A DNA stretch of 64,000 nucleotides from Temnothorax longispinosus (taxonomy: Eukaryota > Arthropoda > Insecta > Hymenoptera > Formicidae). Positions 32,640 to 45,646 of this stretch are shown in pieces (positions within the stretch are counted from its first letter, which is position 1; each line of letters begins with the position of its first letter). Location of the stretch: the NCBI RefSeq assembly GCF_030848805.1, contig NC_092367.1, positions 8,463,019-8,527,018 on the forward strand. Direction: 5' to 3'. Both the position numbers and the translations under genes were made by a program. The notes under the pieces were generated by a model. The model searched no databases, was not told the DNA's origin, and was given only the letters and a program-made list of their open reading frames with translations.

Positions 32640-32945
32640 ACCCGATTTATTCTCGCCTCCGAACGAAGAATCAATTATTATGTTAATTTGCTCGCTGACG
32701 ACCTCCGTTTTTACCTTTGACTTCATAGATACAACGACAATTTTCCTGTATGTATTTGTCAAGCTTTCGAACGGTGATGTGGCTCTGTAAGTAAAGAATT
32801 TTATATGGTTAGTTAGGAATTACATTGCAATTATTCTACGGCTGAAGAAGACTCGGTGAAGTCGAAACGTTCCGTTGTTTACATATATGTGATTAATAAT
32901 TATATGAATTAACATCCATTATTGCTCGATTATTGGCCTTTCCCT
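32640..32945 (+). mobile_element. 3' terminal fragment of a Penelope-like element
   Basis: Contains a hammerhead-like core (32842-32868) followed by cattattgctcgattattggcc, the terminal word shared with the inverted element at 16.5-17.4 kb. No coding sequence is left. Confidence 0.45.
32842..32868 (+). ncRNA. hammerhead-ribozyme-like core
   Basis: CTGAAGA, a stem GACT...AGTC, then GAAAC: the conserved CUGANGA / stem II / GAAA arrangement. Other stems and the cleavage site were not found by eye. Confidence 0.35.
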
Positions 32946-34034
32946 TATTAATTGTTATTATTACAATTTTATGATATATAGTGTTGTCCACGAATTTCTA
33001 GTTGCTGGTACGACTTTTTTCTCTGACATGAGTGTAGAGAAAACCTTTCTTTACATTTTCATAGCAGGAACGATCTTTTATACTATATAGTTTCTTTGTA
33101 ATAAGTGAAATACGAACATGCTGCATTGTAGCCAGCTTGCCATGATAGTAGGGTAAGTTGGCTGTACGACAAAAGTCTATGTTAAATTAATAAAAAGTAA
33201 TAGAAATACAAAACGCATAGCAAATGTACTTTTTGATAAAGATTGTATATCTTTTAAAGTTATTTTGTAATAATTGAATAACAAAATGCTGTTGCAGAAA
33301 ATTGTAAACTATTTTAGATGTAGCTTTCTTCGATATAAAAATATTAAATATAAATTAGCCCGTTTTCTTTTACGTGTGGATGTCCAACAGAGCCTCAACT
33401 TTCCAATTTAAAAATAAATATATATCTAGCTTCTATCAGCATTATAAGTAGCAAATCACATATTCACACACGTCTCACACTTGCGGCAACTGCAAATTAA
33501 GCTAAACGTACCTTAATATGAGTCAACATATCCCATCTTTACATACGTTTGATTTCAGTCATTTTATTACAATAAATTACTGTTGTTACTCAAAACAGCA
33601 TAGTCGAATATAGTAACAGAAACTTTTCTTTTAAGGGCCCTGGATACCCATGTCAGCCATCTTGAATCGAAACGATGAAATATGGACAATTCTTACGGAA
33701 GATCTTAAATAAGAAGGAGTCACCGTACGATTGAATATAAGCGCTCAAATGAAAGATGAAAGCATATTGTATGTTTACCTGCTTATTAATTTGCTGGTCC
33801 TAATATAGAAATTGCAGTAACAGTGCAATAAAAAATTGACAGCTGATCGGCGTAGCACTGTTCTGGAAAACGGTTTATAGCACTTTATTGGATTATTATT
33901 TAAGGCAATGGACAGCACATTGACATAACCAACAAACTAAAGCTCAATAATGCACAATTTTTAGTACGATTAATAAGTTATCTTACCAATGAGATCTTCC
34001 GCAAAACAATCGTCCACTTTTTGACGTGTTTCCC
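32946..34034. other. AT-rich DNA, no gene seen
   Basis: About 1.1 kb without a coding frame, repeat unit or terminal inverted repeat that I can support. Confidence 0.4.
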
Positions 34035-34164
34035 GCCGCGAGCCACTCGAGAGTCGACTGGTGGAGCACACGCACACAAAAGAAAAAACGTATCTGAGTG
34101 CACAGGTACGTGCTTTCTCTTGTGTGCGTTTCCCCCACCAGCCGACTCTCGAGTGACTTGCGGC
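34035..34164. repeat. 130-bp fold-back sequence
   Basis: gccgcgagccactcgagagt at the left and actctcgagtgacttgcggc at the right are inverted. The arms also share ccaccag/ctggtgg and the acacgcacac/gtgtgcgt region. Probably a MITE or hairpin. Confidence 0.65.
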
Positions 34165-34320
34165 TTAAATCTACCAGCTGTGTATCAAGCTATGAAGCTT
34201 TCTCCAGTAGATGTCGTGTCACTCGACCGCTGTATTTTCCGAGACTATCCAGTAGGGGTCTTAACTAACAATAATACTTTGATTTACGTACGATTTACCC
34301 AAGTACGATTTACCTCGTGC

Positions 34321-34850
34321 CTTTAGCTCTTCTTTAATAGCTCCGAACCACTGATTAGCATCAGGCCCACCTAGCGCCTCCTTGTAATTTTGCGGCGCGT
34401 TGTACTCGGCGAAATCGGCTGCATCGTGGTCGATCAACCATCTCGGTCTCTGGAGCAGCGCTTGATCTCTCAACATACGACCTTGGTTAGCAGGCGCTGC
34501 AGGTGGATCTTCGTTGCGTTGAACAGCCTCTGCTTTCTCGGCCGGCGGTATAGACTCTGCATTGCCGACTGCCGGCGCAGCCTCCCCATTACCGACCGGT
34601 GGTTCAAGCTCGGCATCCCTGTTGCAGCTGTCAGCTGCGTTCGGAGTAGCCTTGGTGGAGCAGCGACAACGGCCAATCGTCCTGGAGGACGTGTTGCTGC
34701 CGAAGTCGCTCATACGAGCGAGAAGAGCGTCCAAGAAGCTTGCCGAGGCGGTGAAACGAGGCTTCGCGGCGACCCAGGAAAAGGGCGCTGATTTCACCGA
34801 GCGTGCAATGACCAACGGCGCGCGGGAAGTGAAGCGTCAGGCACCCCGGT
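34321..34850 (-). pseudogene. Copia-1 linker/RT start fragment
   Basis: The minus-strand frame reads an acidic, Pro/Ala-rich linker (PPVGNGEAAPAVGN), then DFAEYNAPQNYKEALGGPDA and QWFGAIKEELKA. This is the start of the reverse-transcriptase region of Ty1/Copia Pol. It ends abruptly near 34320. It continues, in family terms, the Copia-1 integrase C-terminus that stops at about 37.2 kb, so the two are probably one element split by the region between. The right border is uncertain. Confidence 0.65.
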
Positions 34851-37195
34851 AAAAGACAATAAGGACAAGCATTAGCTATAAGACGTTCCTATTGTATTAA
34901 AAAACGTTCAGATTTTGAGCGGTGAACGTCAGAGTCTCTTGTAGTGCTAAGAATATGTTATTTCGTGTTTAAAAACATTATTTCCACATTAAGAATAATG
35001 TGATTTTGCGAGTTACAAACATAAAAAGGTTTGTTTGGGTATTAACAATTTTGGTTTAGCGTTATTAGCAAGTGCAATACCATTAATATGGGTTTTTTTG
35101 TTTGTTTTTTATTTTTTCTCCCTAGCAATGCGATCAATGATTCCTTTTCATTTGTTAAAACAAAGGCTCAAACAATGTGACGTGTATTATTGGAAAAGCG
35201 GCGATAGCTAAATATCAAACGCATTTATTTTGTTGATTTTGCGGCAAAAGCGATTCACTCGGTTTGCAAAGTTTATTTTCCTTTGTTGGTAAACGGTAAA
35301 ACGATGCGGATTACGCGGGCTCAAGTATTGTGAATGAGCCACGAAATCGGTCAAGTCGACCGTACTTTAGGTCACGAACCAGCATGGCTTAAAGGCCGGC
35401 TCACACGAAAGAGTGGCGCTAGAATGAGAGGCGCGAGCGCGAAGTGCAAGATAAAGGCGCCCTAAGGAGATTCATGCGCGCGAGTTAAAAGCCGATTCAC
35501 GATAAAAAGATTGAACTTCTACCTTTCCCCTATAGCTAATGGGTCACGCGTTTGAATATCGGGAGAATAAATTGTACGCGGCGCGTAAAGTTGTCGATTC
35601 GGCAACGCTCGATGACCGTAAGACGAGAACGATATATAGAGTGTTGCGAAAAATAATTAACTCGAATAATCATCCGGATCGCGATAACGCGAACGGCCAA
35701 TACGGGCGGACCAATTCCACAGCGTAATGAGCGACGCAAAAGGATGACCTCGTGCATAATGGTGCGATTAATTAGCGGGTATCAATTATTCGAACCCGAG
35801 AGATTTCGACTGAGTTTCTCGACAGGATGGCGCGCGTACAAGTCCCGTGAGAGCGACGAAACAAACTCCAGGGTGATTGAGCCGCTGGATAGCGAAATCG
35901 CCAACCCAAACTCCGCTGCGAGAAGCGACAATAGATTGGGGTTCAGGGAGGCTCGAAGGGTACAGCGGTACCATATTCGCGAGGCTATCCGATCACCAGG
36001 TCGCGAGATCTCGAACCGGGCATTTTCCGCGAGATGTCACGATATAAAGTGGCTCAATGGGTCAGGAAAATGACGGTATAGAAGGCCCGTCGACGTGCGA
36101 TAAGCGGAACAGTAAAACGCGAACCGGAAGTCGCAAACAATCATAGACGACCCAGGTGTGCGGATGGCGTCACCAAAACATCACCACGGGTGATTGCGAA
36201 ACGCTTCGATAATGTAAACGCAAAGTTCCGTTTCCACAATGAAGCAATATTCAGAACGACAAAAGAGTGTTTTAAATAAAATAATCATCGTAATAGGAGA
36301 GGAAACGAAACTTCGGGTAGAAGCAAATAGAATATTTGTGAAAGCGGCGAGACGAGAACTTTCGAGAAAGCGTACGTGGTTTTATGCGAATTCGCAAACG
36401 GCGAAAACATCTAAAAACTAAGGAATCTATATTGAATCTATTGTACGCAGGGGAACATGCGTGAGCGATTATGATTGGAACGCGGAAGCGAGCGAGAGTC
36501 AAGACGACGAGAACACAAAAGCCACATGCGACAGGTACGTGATAATTGGGCGTGCCAGGGCAAGAGTGGGAAACAAGCTCCACTATAAAAGGGCAGCAAA
36601 GCTGGAGAATGAGGAGAGTCCGCTTCGCGTTATTAGAAAGTACGGGAAACCTACGGAGAGAACAGTCGACGAATATAGTTTGTACGTCCGTTGATAGAAA
36701 GCCAAATCAATTCACTATTTGCGACACGCAAACGAATTGTATACTTACGTATGTACGCGAGCGGCAATAACTCCCAGTACGGGAGGAACCGATCGTAGAA
36801 TCTGTAAAGCAAAAGGGTAGAATAAATTATCTAGTTACCCATCATCAATTTGAATCAAAATTATTCAAACGATTTCCCGCTCACGCGAGCCACACGCGCG
36901 AAAGACTTACTTACCTGTTCCCGTAATACCTACCTGTCGGTGTTACCCGACCCTGCGACGGGCGATCCAGAGGCGGTCCAGCGAAAGTCCAAAGGGGCGA
37001 CGAATCCAGCGGTGCGCTGCTGCAGTCCCAGAGACGGTTCACTAAGCGAGGTCCAGCGATGATCCACAGTCTCGGCGGGCGGGACTGAAACAGAAAAGGA
37101 GGGGAAGTAGCGAGGTCCTGCGAAGGGTCAGTAAAAATTAATTACCTCTTTCTCGATTTCTCGTGAATAAAATCGAGTGGCGACCGATGATAAAC
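34851..37195 (+). repeat. Gypsy-type LTR region splitting Copia-1
   Basis: Mostly noncoding, with the CpG-rich, short-word texture of solo LTRs S1-S3. It ends aataaaatcgag followed by TGGCGACCGATG (37178), a primer-site-type motif like that at 23931. A possible LTR start TGTGACGTG is at 35176. I could not find a matching target duplication, so the borders and the solo-LTR status are open. ORFs inside have no domains. Confidence 0.4.
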
Positions 37196-39600
37196 GAATC
37201 TGATACAGAGTGTGTCAGTAACAACCCTCCGTCCGGTCTGTTGTCAGCTTCTTGCTATGCGTTACCGTCTCGTGGTTCTTCTTCTTCTTCTTCCCTCGGC
37301 TCGGCCAGCTGCTCTTCTTCTCTTTTCCCCATCCACTCTTCTTCGTCGCTCGACCACGCGTCTCCGCTGGTACTCTCGCGAAAGATCACATTTCTTGACA
37401 CTGTTATTTTCTTTGCATCCGGATGATATAACCGGTAGTTTGACGAGTTCCCGTCATATCCCACGACTCTCACGAGTATTACCTTTTTCGCTCTGGCATC
37501 AAACTTTCGGGTGAACTGCTTCGGCACGTGTTCGTAGCCTTCCTTGCCGAATGCTTGCACGTGTCCAAGATCTGGCTATTTCTCGGTCCAAATCTCCTAC
37601 GGCGTTTTACCGTCGTCCTCTCCAGTTGCCAAAACTCGATTAAGCAAATACACTGCGGTATTAATTGCTTCCGTCTAGAACGAAATCCCGAGTTGTTTCG
37701 TGTGTAACATTGTACGCGCGCACTCCACTACCGTCCAATTGTCCCACTCGGCTCTTCCATTCTGCTCGAGAGTATACGGAGCCGTCGTCTCGTGCTTTAT
37801 CCCGCGCGACTGCATGTAGTTACGCATTGTTTCGTTGCAGTATTCGCGTCCATTGTCGGTTTTCAGGATTTTTATCGTGCGACCGAATTTGTTCGCCAAC
37901 GCGCGCTCGATGATCCTGAAGCTCTCGAAAACATCCGACTTGTGTTTCAGAAAGAACACCTGTCTAAAACCCGAGGCATCGTCCTTATATAACACGAAGA
38001 ATCTCGCGCCGCCGATTGATTCCTGGGACATAGGCCCGCACACATCGCTATGAATAAACTCGCCCGGTTCCCGACTCACTCGATCGACAATTTTCTTAAA
38101 CGGTAGGTTTCTGTGGGTTTCCCCCAGTTTGCACGCGTCACAAAAGAAGTCTCGTTTGTCTCTCACCTTTACTCCGTTCACCACGCCGCTCGACACTAAC
38201 AACTAACACGGACAACGCACGTTTGTTCAAATGCCCGAGGCGCTCGTGCCAGCCCTTTAAACTTGTTGTTGACACGTTGACCTCGTCCGCACTTTGTTGA
38301 ACTCTGACTCGAAACAGCAACCTGCAAATTCCGTTTCGACTGCTTGACTCCAGTCGCGAGAATCTCGTTGCCGCGTATTATCAGCGCATTGTCCTCTCAA
38401 AATACGACTGAGTACCCGCGGACTGTACCCGTGCACATCCCCACAGAAAACAGATTTTTTCTGACACTCGGAACATACAACACGTGCTCAATTCGAGCTT
38501 CGCTCCACACGCCGTCTATCAGTCTGTCCACGATCACCGTTCCTTCACCGGTCACAGCACACTCCGTTATCGCCGAGAAATATCGTGTCGCCATCCCTTT
38601 TTGGACGGAACTTCGCGATCACCAATCTTTTCGGAACGTGACGTGTTTTGAACACCCACTGTCGATATACCAGATGTCGCCTTGTTCGAGTACCGCGCGT
38701 CGCTGCGCGCCGTCTGGTCTTCTGTACCGACCGTGTTCGGGTTGTCCGCTTTTATCGCACGCACTCGAGCTTACCGCAACGAAAGCAACTTTCTGAAAAC
38801 CCTCACCGTCTCGCCGTCACCTTTCTTTTGTTTACGTTCGGGGCACTCACGCGCGAAATGTCCTTTTGTTTGGCAAATAAAGCACTCAATGTCGTTCTTT
38901 TCTTTCTTCTTTTTTTTCTTTTTAGATGATGTTTTCAAGTCCTCACCGCTCAATGATTTCGTGACCTTCCCCGCAGCAAAAGCCGTTACTTCTCCCGCGT
39001 CGGCGCTTAACCGGCTTTTCTCTCGAAGCAAACGTTCCTGGAGATTCTCGATTGTTTGCTTCGTTGGCTCAACACTGTCTCATGCAGTTTAAAAAGCTGA
39101 GAACTTTGCCGTTAAGCTCGCCAACACCTTCGCCATGATGGTCACGTCCGCCAAATTCTTTCCAAGATCCATGAGCTGCGTCGCGTCGCCATGTTCTGCA
39201 CCCTTGCCACGTGCTGTACGACCGTGTCCGTCGGGCCCATGCGATACTCGTGGAATATTTGTGTCAATATCAGCCTGTTTGACGCCAATTTTTGTGCGTG
39301 AATCGTCCCCAATTTGTCCCACATCTCTTTTGCAGTGACACAGGTTAGAAGAGGCTCGAGCTGGAAATATTCCATCGACGACGAGATGAAAAACATGGCT
39401 TTCGCGTTGTCTTTAACCCACGCTTTTCCTTCCGCCGCGCCGACGCTCGGTCACGCGGCTCTACTCGATCCCCGTTCATGACGTCCAGTACGTCGTTCGC
39501 TGAGAAGATCTGCGTAACTTGGAACTTCCAGCCGAGAAAGTTCGTTCCGTCGATCTTTTGGACATGCCTCGCCGATAATTCACTCGACATTTTTCACGAT
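37196..39600 (-). pseudogene. Ty1/Copia element Copia-1: gag, protease and integrase
   Basis: Minus-strand pieces in order: Gag starting MSSELSARHVQKIDGTNFLG (39590 down); a zinc knuckle CFICQTKGHFAREC (about 38.87 kb); a protease-region piece (EHVLYVPSVRKNLFSVG); the GAG-pre-integrase CDACKLGETHR; then the integrase core with HSDVCGPM, LKTDNGREYCNE and EQNGRAEWDNWTVVE (37.7-38.2 kb). All three catalytic acids are visible. The C-terminal part reaches about 37.2 kb and ends in a Glu-rich tract. Frames are interrupted repeatedly (for example near 39.35, 39.1 and 38.2 kb), so no complete protein is possible. Orientation and order fit its 5' LTR at 39761-39996. Confidence 0.85.
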
Positions 39601-39746
39601 TCGCGTTTCTTAATTCGTTCACGAATTTAGCGGGAAAAAGCTGTCTTGCACACACAATGGCCGCCTTCTCGCGACCACGTGACGCGTATCGGTTCTCGCC
39701 TCCGCTCAACCTTTCTCTCGACAGAAATCTCCGAAATACTACGCCA

Positions 39747-39760
39747 CTGGGCCCATAACC
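39747..39760 (-). other. Copia-1 primer-binding site
   Basis: On the minus strand GGTTATGGGCCCAG directly follows the LTR. This is the Copia-type primer site matching an internal fragment of initiator tRNA-Met. Confidence 0.75.
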
Positions 39761-39996
39761 TGTTGAGGTCTACCAGTTGTATTTTGCTTGAGAGAAGGAG
39801 TCGAGGGGAACTTAGTAAATACACAGGATTTCGTATGTTAACAAAAAGAATAGTTTTTATTAATCAGCACATCCAACTCGTGGCTTGGCATGTGAGCAAC
39901 TGCTCGGCGCACGGCACGCAGGCCAGTAGACAGAAGCTCCGTGTGTGGCGCGCATAAGCACAAAACAAAGAAAAATATGTCTGTCTTACTCTAACA
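39761..39996 (-). repeat. Copia LTR shared by Copia-1 and Copia-2
   Basis: 236 bp, minus strand TGTTAGAG...CTCAACA. It is directly followed by the Copia-1 primer site, so it is the 5' LTR of Copia-1. On its other side the Copia-2 pol frame ends with its stop codon overlapping the first LTR bases (TGTTAG). It does not resemble the Copia-2 5' LTR (44193-44439). Confidence 0.75.
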
Positions 39997-42900
39997 AGGA
40001 TGTTTGGCATGGACTCCCAGCGCCTCCCGAAGGTGTTGATACTGCTGTCGTGGAAGTGGCTTGGTCAAAATATCCGCGTGCTGTTTCTTTGATGCAACAT
40101 ACTCCAATGTGTACTGTTTTTCTTCATATCGTTCCCGCATGTAATGAAATCGAACGTCGATATGTTTGACCCTCTTATGGAATACGGGATTCTTGATGAG
40201 ACTTATGGCGCTCTGGTTGTCTATGATCAATCAATGTTGTTGGAACGTCCTTGACATTCAAAAGCTCTTTGACAAGGTTTTTCATCCACATAATCTCCTT
40301 CGCAGTCTGATATGCCGCCATGTACTCCGCGTCCGTAGTGGATAGCGCGACGACCTGCTGCCTCTGCGAGTTCCATAAGATAATGTTTGATGCAAGTTTT
40401 AGAATGTACCCCGTCGTTGATCTCTGTGTTTCTAAGTTTCCAGCGTAATCTGCGTCGCTATATGCTAGTAATTCTTTCTTCTGTCCGCATTTGAAGTCCG
40501 TAATTTGTTGTACCTTTGAGATACTTTAAAATCCTTTTGACAGCTTTTCAATGTATCGTTAAAGTCTTCTCCAGGTATCGGCTAACTTGATTCACCGCGC
40601 ACACAATATCTGGCCTTGTTGCCACTGCCAAATACATGAAGCTTCCCACTGCTTTACGATACGGTGCTGTTGTGACATTATTTTGGTCTCCCGCTTGCGC
40701 CGGTGAGTATAGTTCTTGGGTGTGGATCTGCTGGGATCGCTACTGAATTTGCGTCTTCCATTCTGAATCGTTCTAGTATCCTTTTTGCATATGTTTCCTA
40801 ATGTAGAAAGATTGATCCGTCAATTCCTTGTTCGATATGCATGCCCAAGAAAAGATTTGCCTTGTTGTACGTTATTTTGAACTCCTTTTTAAACTTGCTA
40901 AGAAGTTTGTCGATCAAAGATTCATCCCTCGCTGCAATCAGTCCGTCGTCTATGTAGATTGCCAAAATCAGTTTTTGGTCCTGGCTCGTGAATACACGCG
41001 GGTCTGCGCTTGTTGCCTTCAACTTGAACTTTTTCAAAAATTTAGTGAAGCGTTTGTTCCAATTGCGTGAAGCCTGCCTCAGTCCATACAAACTGCGTTT
41101 CAGCCTGCAGACTCTTCCACTTTTGTCGTTGTATCCTTCCGGTTGCTCCATGTAAATTATTTCCTCGATGTTACCGTAAAGGAAGGCAGTTTTTACATCG
41201 AGTTGCTTTAACTGCATGAGCTTGGACGAAGCCACGGCGAGAGTAGCTCGGATCTAATCGAATCGAACTACGGGGCTGAAGGTTTTTGGTCCTGGCTCGT
41301 TTCTTGGTAGTCAATTCCCTCCCGCTGCTTGAATCCACGCGCGACTAGTCTCGCTTTGTATTGTCGGACGTCGCCGTTGGCATCCTTCTTTAGCTTATAC
41401 GTCCATTTGCAATCTATGACTCTTGAATTCTTTGGCGCTTCTACAAGCTCTCACACTTAGTTCTTTGTTAGTGATTCGATCTCCTCGTTCATTGCTGCCC
41501 GCCATTTCGCTGCTTCTTCGCTCCTGTTAGCTTCTTGATAGGAGAGAGGTTCTTGGCTTGTAGCTAGGAAAGGATTATTCACGTTAGCAAATTGATATCT
41601 TGTTGGTGCTTTTAGAGTCGTTCTGTCTCTGAGTTGATATCTTCTGTCCGGTGGTTGATCTTGATCGTTGTCGGGGTTTACTTCTCCCACTGCGTCCTCA
41701 AATTCGACAAGCTCGACATCTGATTCGGATGCATCTTCATTCCTTTGTATCTCGAGTTCCAATTCCTCGTCACTTATCGTCGATTTGGTTTCGGAGTTGG
41801 AGTCCTCATTTTCGTTCAGATTTTGTTTTTCGTTGAACCAGATCTCGTCATCTTCACGTTTTCCAGGTGCAACAGCCCGATTAATTCTTCCTGAGAGAGC
41901 AACATCCCTCACCGTCTCGATTTTGTTGCCGGGAAACCATACGCGAAATCCTTTAATCTCGTCGCCATATCCAATAAAGTATCCCTTTTTCGCTTTAGTG
42001 TTTAATACTCGACGTTTCTTTTTCGGCACGTGGACGTAGACCTCTTCACCAAAAATATGTAGATGTTTTATTTCCAGAAACCAGAGTTTCCATAACGTGG
42101 CTCCTTTGACGCTGCTCGTCGCGAGCGCGCCCCCAGCGCGATTCATCACGCTGACAGCTGGGTTTATAGCTTCCGCTCAAAATATCGCACTAAAACTACT
42201 GTCCAGCATAAGTGTTTCCTTTAGGGCCCTGTTTCCTTTAGGGTGCAATTGTCTCTTTCCGCAGAACCATTTTGGGAGTGTATTTCACCGTCCGCTGATG
42301 CCTTATGCCGAGCTTATCTGTTATTGCTTTCATCTCGCTGTTAATGAATTCAAGGTCGTTGTCCGTTCGAAGAATCCGTACTCCTCTTGGGCAGTGTTTC
42401 TCAGCTATTTTGAGAAACTTTTCCACACAGCTCGCCGTCTTTGCCTTGCTTTCGATAAAATAAACCACTCTAAAGTGCGAGTAGTTGTTCTTAAGCAGAA
42501 GATAATATCTCAAATCTCCAAAAGATTTAGTATGCATGGGACCACAGAGGTCCGCATGTATTATTTCGCCAATGCTCGCTGTTGTTGTGTCATTTTCTAG
42601 AAAGCTGAGTCGGTGTATCTTCCCTACGGTGCACGCTTCACAAAAGGGATTTATTTTATCTTTAACCGCTATTTGGAATCTGTTAAGGATCTGTTTTACG
42701 TGCCTGTAGTTTTGATGGACTAGCCTCTCATGCCAATCTTTAAGTGAAACTGTTGAGGTTACGTGAGCTTGTTTTGATTCCTGTATTGATTGCTTCGGCT
42801 CACCGTTCTCGAATTGCATGATGTACAGTTTTTCTCTGCGCAAGCCCCTGACGACGACTTTCCCATTTTTAGTCAACTCACACGTAGAAACCGTAGACTG

Positions 42901-44077
42901 CATTTTAAGACCTTTATTCAATGCGGCTCCCAATGAGAATAGGTTATATTTCAATTTTGGCACGTACAGTATGTCGACCAGATGATTTTCGTTCCAGTTC
43001 TCTCCATCGAACATGGTGATGTTGATACTTCCTTTTCCGTGAGTTTCAATGCAGCCACCGTCGCCAATGTGCACAGGAGAAGGAGAATCAAAATCCTCGT
43101 ACGTGCCAATTTCTTCGGCTGGTCATATGGTCGCTGGCTCCAGAGTCCAATATCCAATCTGCAACTTTTACATTTTGTGTAACTTCTAATGAAAGGGCAT
43201 CACATACTAACCTTTTGCTGTACAGTTTATTCTTCGATGTGCTGTCGTCCTTCTTCGGGTCCTTCTTCGGCCTTTGTTCGTCATCGCCTTTTCTCTGCGA
43301 GCACTCTCTAGCCCAATGCCCGGGTTCTCCACACACGTAAAATTTTCCGGGTTTTGACGTGTTTCTCGGCTCGCCACCTCTGCCTCGCCTTGATTTCCCT
43401 TGCTGCGCATTTGATGAGAGAGCATTTCCGTTTTTATACTTTCGTGACGTATGTCTCGACTCTTCGGTTATGAGCTTCGCTTTAAGGTTCTCCAAGGTGC
43501 GTTCTTCTACTGATGTCGATTCCCACGCGCTGACAAAGTGTCGATAACCTGCAGGTAAGGTCATGAGGATTTTAGTAATAATCATTGAGTCTGCGATTTG
43601 CTCACCCATCAGTTTCAATCTGTGCGCTATATCCTCTAGTTCGGCGATGTGCGTAGCGATGTCGTCCGAGTTCTTTTTAGATGCGTTGTACCACTCTCGT
43701 TGAAGCATGTGCACGCTTGCTTCTAATTACTGTTCGTAGATCGAGGTTAGTTTCAGCTACATTTCAGCTGCCGTCGTGCAGTTAATTATGTGAAGCGTTG
43801 GTTGGTCTCCTACCGTAGTCACGATCATCTTTTGAGCTATTGCGACGGTTTTGATCCATGCTGCAAGATTCCTCGTATATGCTGTACGCGTTGCGGCATC
43901 CGCTGTATCGCCCGGGTCTACCGGGTTTGCCTCTGTTCCTAGCGCGATGTCCAATGCTCCATGTGAATTGAGGATCACTCTGATTTGGAATTTCCAGACA
44001 CCCCAATTCTTGATATTTTTGAGTTTAACTACTCTCAGAAGTTCGCTTTCCATTTCTTTTCGATTATTATATTCCAC
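39991..44077 (-). pseudogene. Ty1/Copia element Copia-2: gag-pol, broken
   Basis: Minus-strand pieces in order: Gag (IKNWGVWKFQIRVILN; then HIAELEDIAHRLKLMGE); a zinc knuckle lacking its first Cys (FYVCGEPGHWAREC); protease ILDSGASDHMT; GAG-pre-integrase (DWHERLVHQNYRHV); integrase with HADLCGPM and LRTDNDLEF, then a frameshift just before the third acid (about 42.25 kb, NGSAER in another frame); a linker (YQLRDRTTLKAP); stops near 41456; RT with QLDVKTAFLYG and the catalytic YIDDGLIA (about 40.95 kb); a broken RNase H; and the end DNQSAISLIKNPVFH to 39991. Domain order is typical Copia. Confidence 0.88.
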
Positions 44078-44178
44078 TGTTGCACGAGGGCGGGAAACAA
44101 CCTCAAAGAAGATCGGCTCGATTTATTCTCACTTCGATGATCCGCCTTTTCTTTAAAAATATCTCTCATATGATTCGC

Positions 44179-44192
44179 CTGGACCCATAACC
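44179..44192 (-). other. Copia-2 primer-binding site
   Basis: Minus strand GGTTATGGGTCCAG, one change from the Copia-1 site, directly after the LTR. Confidence 0.7.
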
Positions 44193-44439
44193 TGTTAAGG
44201 GCAGGTGACTACGAATCAATTACATAAAGGATGTACGAGAAATACTCGATGGTTTTAATCAGAGAAAAGGCCACAATACAACGTCGAACCAGTCAAATGT
44301 AAGAGAATGTAAAAACGCAAAAGATAAAAGAGGGGAACGTGGACGGGCAGGGTGTCAAACTGTTAAACTGTAAATTTGTGGCGTTGGTGACTTGCTTAGA
44401 GAGATTGTGATTGGTCGGCAAAGACAATAATCCCTAACA
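44193..44439 (-). repeat. Copia-2 5' LTR
   Basis: 247 bp, minus strand TGTTAGGGATT...CCCTTAACA. It ends at the primer site. No second copy occurs in the window. Confidence 0.75.
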
Positions 44440-44600
44440 TTTACTTCTCAAGCTGAAGAACATTAATACGATATTTTGAAACGCTCGAAAATTTACTTGC
44501 CACCTCTTGAATCAGAGTTTTCTCTTTTTTTTATTGTAATATTTGTTTAATTTAAATAAAACTTTGGGAAAAGTACCTATGTCATAAAAGAGATATTTTG
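44440..44600. other. AT-rich DNA, no gene
   Basis: Nothing recognised between the Copia-2 LTR and the first fold-back element. Confidence 0.4.
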
Positions 44601-44729
44601 GGTTTGTTTTCTGTTGCTGAACTGGCTGCACTAGTTCAAAGTTTATCTTTTTCTTTCCACTGTCACAATGTGGAGTAACAAAGATAAACTCTGAACTAGC
44701 ACAATCAGTTCAGCAATAGAAAACAGACC
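44601..44729. mobile_element. 129-bp fold-back MITE
   Basis: GGTTTGTTTTCTGTTGCTGA at the left is inverted at the right (tcagcaatagaaaacagacc), with arms of about 55 bp. It is flanked by ttttg on both sides, a likely 5-bp duplication. Confidence 0.75.
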
Positions 44730-45646
44730 TTTTGTGATAACTTTTCCATTGTTTCTTTCCATAAATACATAAACGGAACGCATTGCCAATATGCCCCTTG
44801 TGCCAACGAGCTCCAATCTTCCCTAAGTTAGAGTGAGACAAGTATATTTTGTTTCATTTTAACTTATTGCACTGTGTACCAGTTCAGGAATTTTTCCAAA
44901 ATGAATAGTCGCCATAGATGGTATAATATAGATGCATAAAGCTTCTAGAACATTCTCAAAAACGTTCAAAAGACGTAAAAAGTAGGAATTTTAAAATTTC
45001 TTTATTATTAAAAAAACGTTTTTATAATAGTTTCTTGAACGTTATTTTATCGGAAAAGAAAACGTTCCATCAAACGTTTTTTCAATGGACATTTTTACTC
45101 ATGAGAAACGTTTCTAGAAATCGGTTATAAAATGTTTCGGAAAAACGCTTATAAAACATTTTTGAAATGTGTATGTACTACCTTATCGATCGGTTAAATA
45201 ACTACCTTTTACTGTAAAAATAAAACATTTTTAAACGTTTCTTGACAACCTGCAATCATCATAACGATATATTGTTTCTGCTATTGTCGCTCGATCTATT
45301 ATTCCTACAATTTTTTTCAAATTTAACAAGAATGAAACACAACATTTTTATTTAAAAGTTGCACATATGCGACATTAACCGATGTACTACATAAGAAATA
45401 AATTTTTTTGTCGTAAATCGCGAAAGCCGAAGATATATATTCTATCATGTTTCCAATAAAAGGGGTCCCTGATTTAAAAATTCAATAAAACTGGGGATAT
45501 ATGAAAAACGTCTTAAGAAATAATGTGTCATTTTTGGCGCATAAACGATAAACTTTTGCAAATATAAAGTTGTTTATTATTGCTGTTGCAAAAGATATTT
45601 GTAACCTTATAATAAATGTTAGTTAATGTCTCATTTTAAGAATATG
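44730..45646. other. AT-rich DNA with aaacgttt words, no gene
   Basis: 44.93-45.25 kb repeats words such as gaaacgttt, aaaacgttc and ttataaaa, similar to the MITE at 12.1-12.6 kb, so it may be a decayed relative. No ORF with a domain. Confidence 0.35.

Noticed and set aside
34562..34852. Plus-strand ORF of 96 codons ending EVKRQAPR
   Set aside because: It overlaps the Copia-1 fragment, whose minus-strand reading has recognisable Pol motifs; the plus reading has none, though a separate 3' fragment cannot be fully excluded.
37163..39092. Several plus-strand ORFs of 80-136 codons over the Copia elements
   Set aside because: Antisense to recognisable Copia Gag and integrase; serine- and leucine-rich mirror translations.
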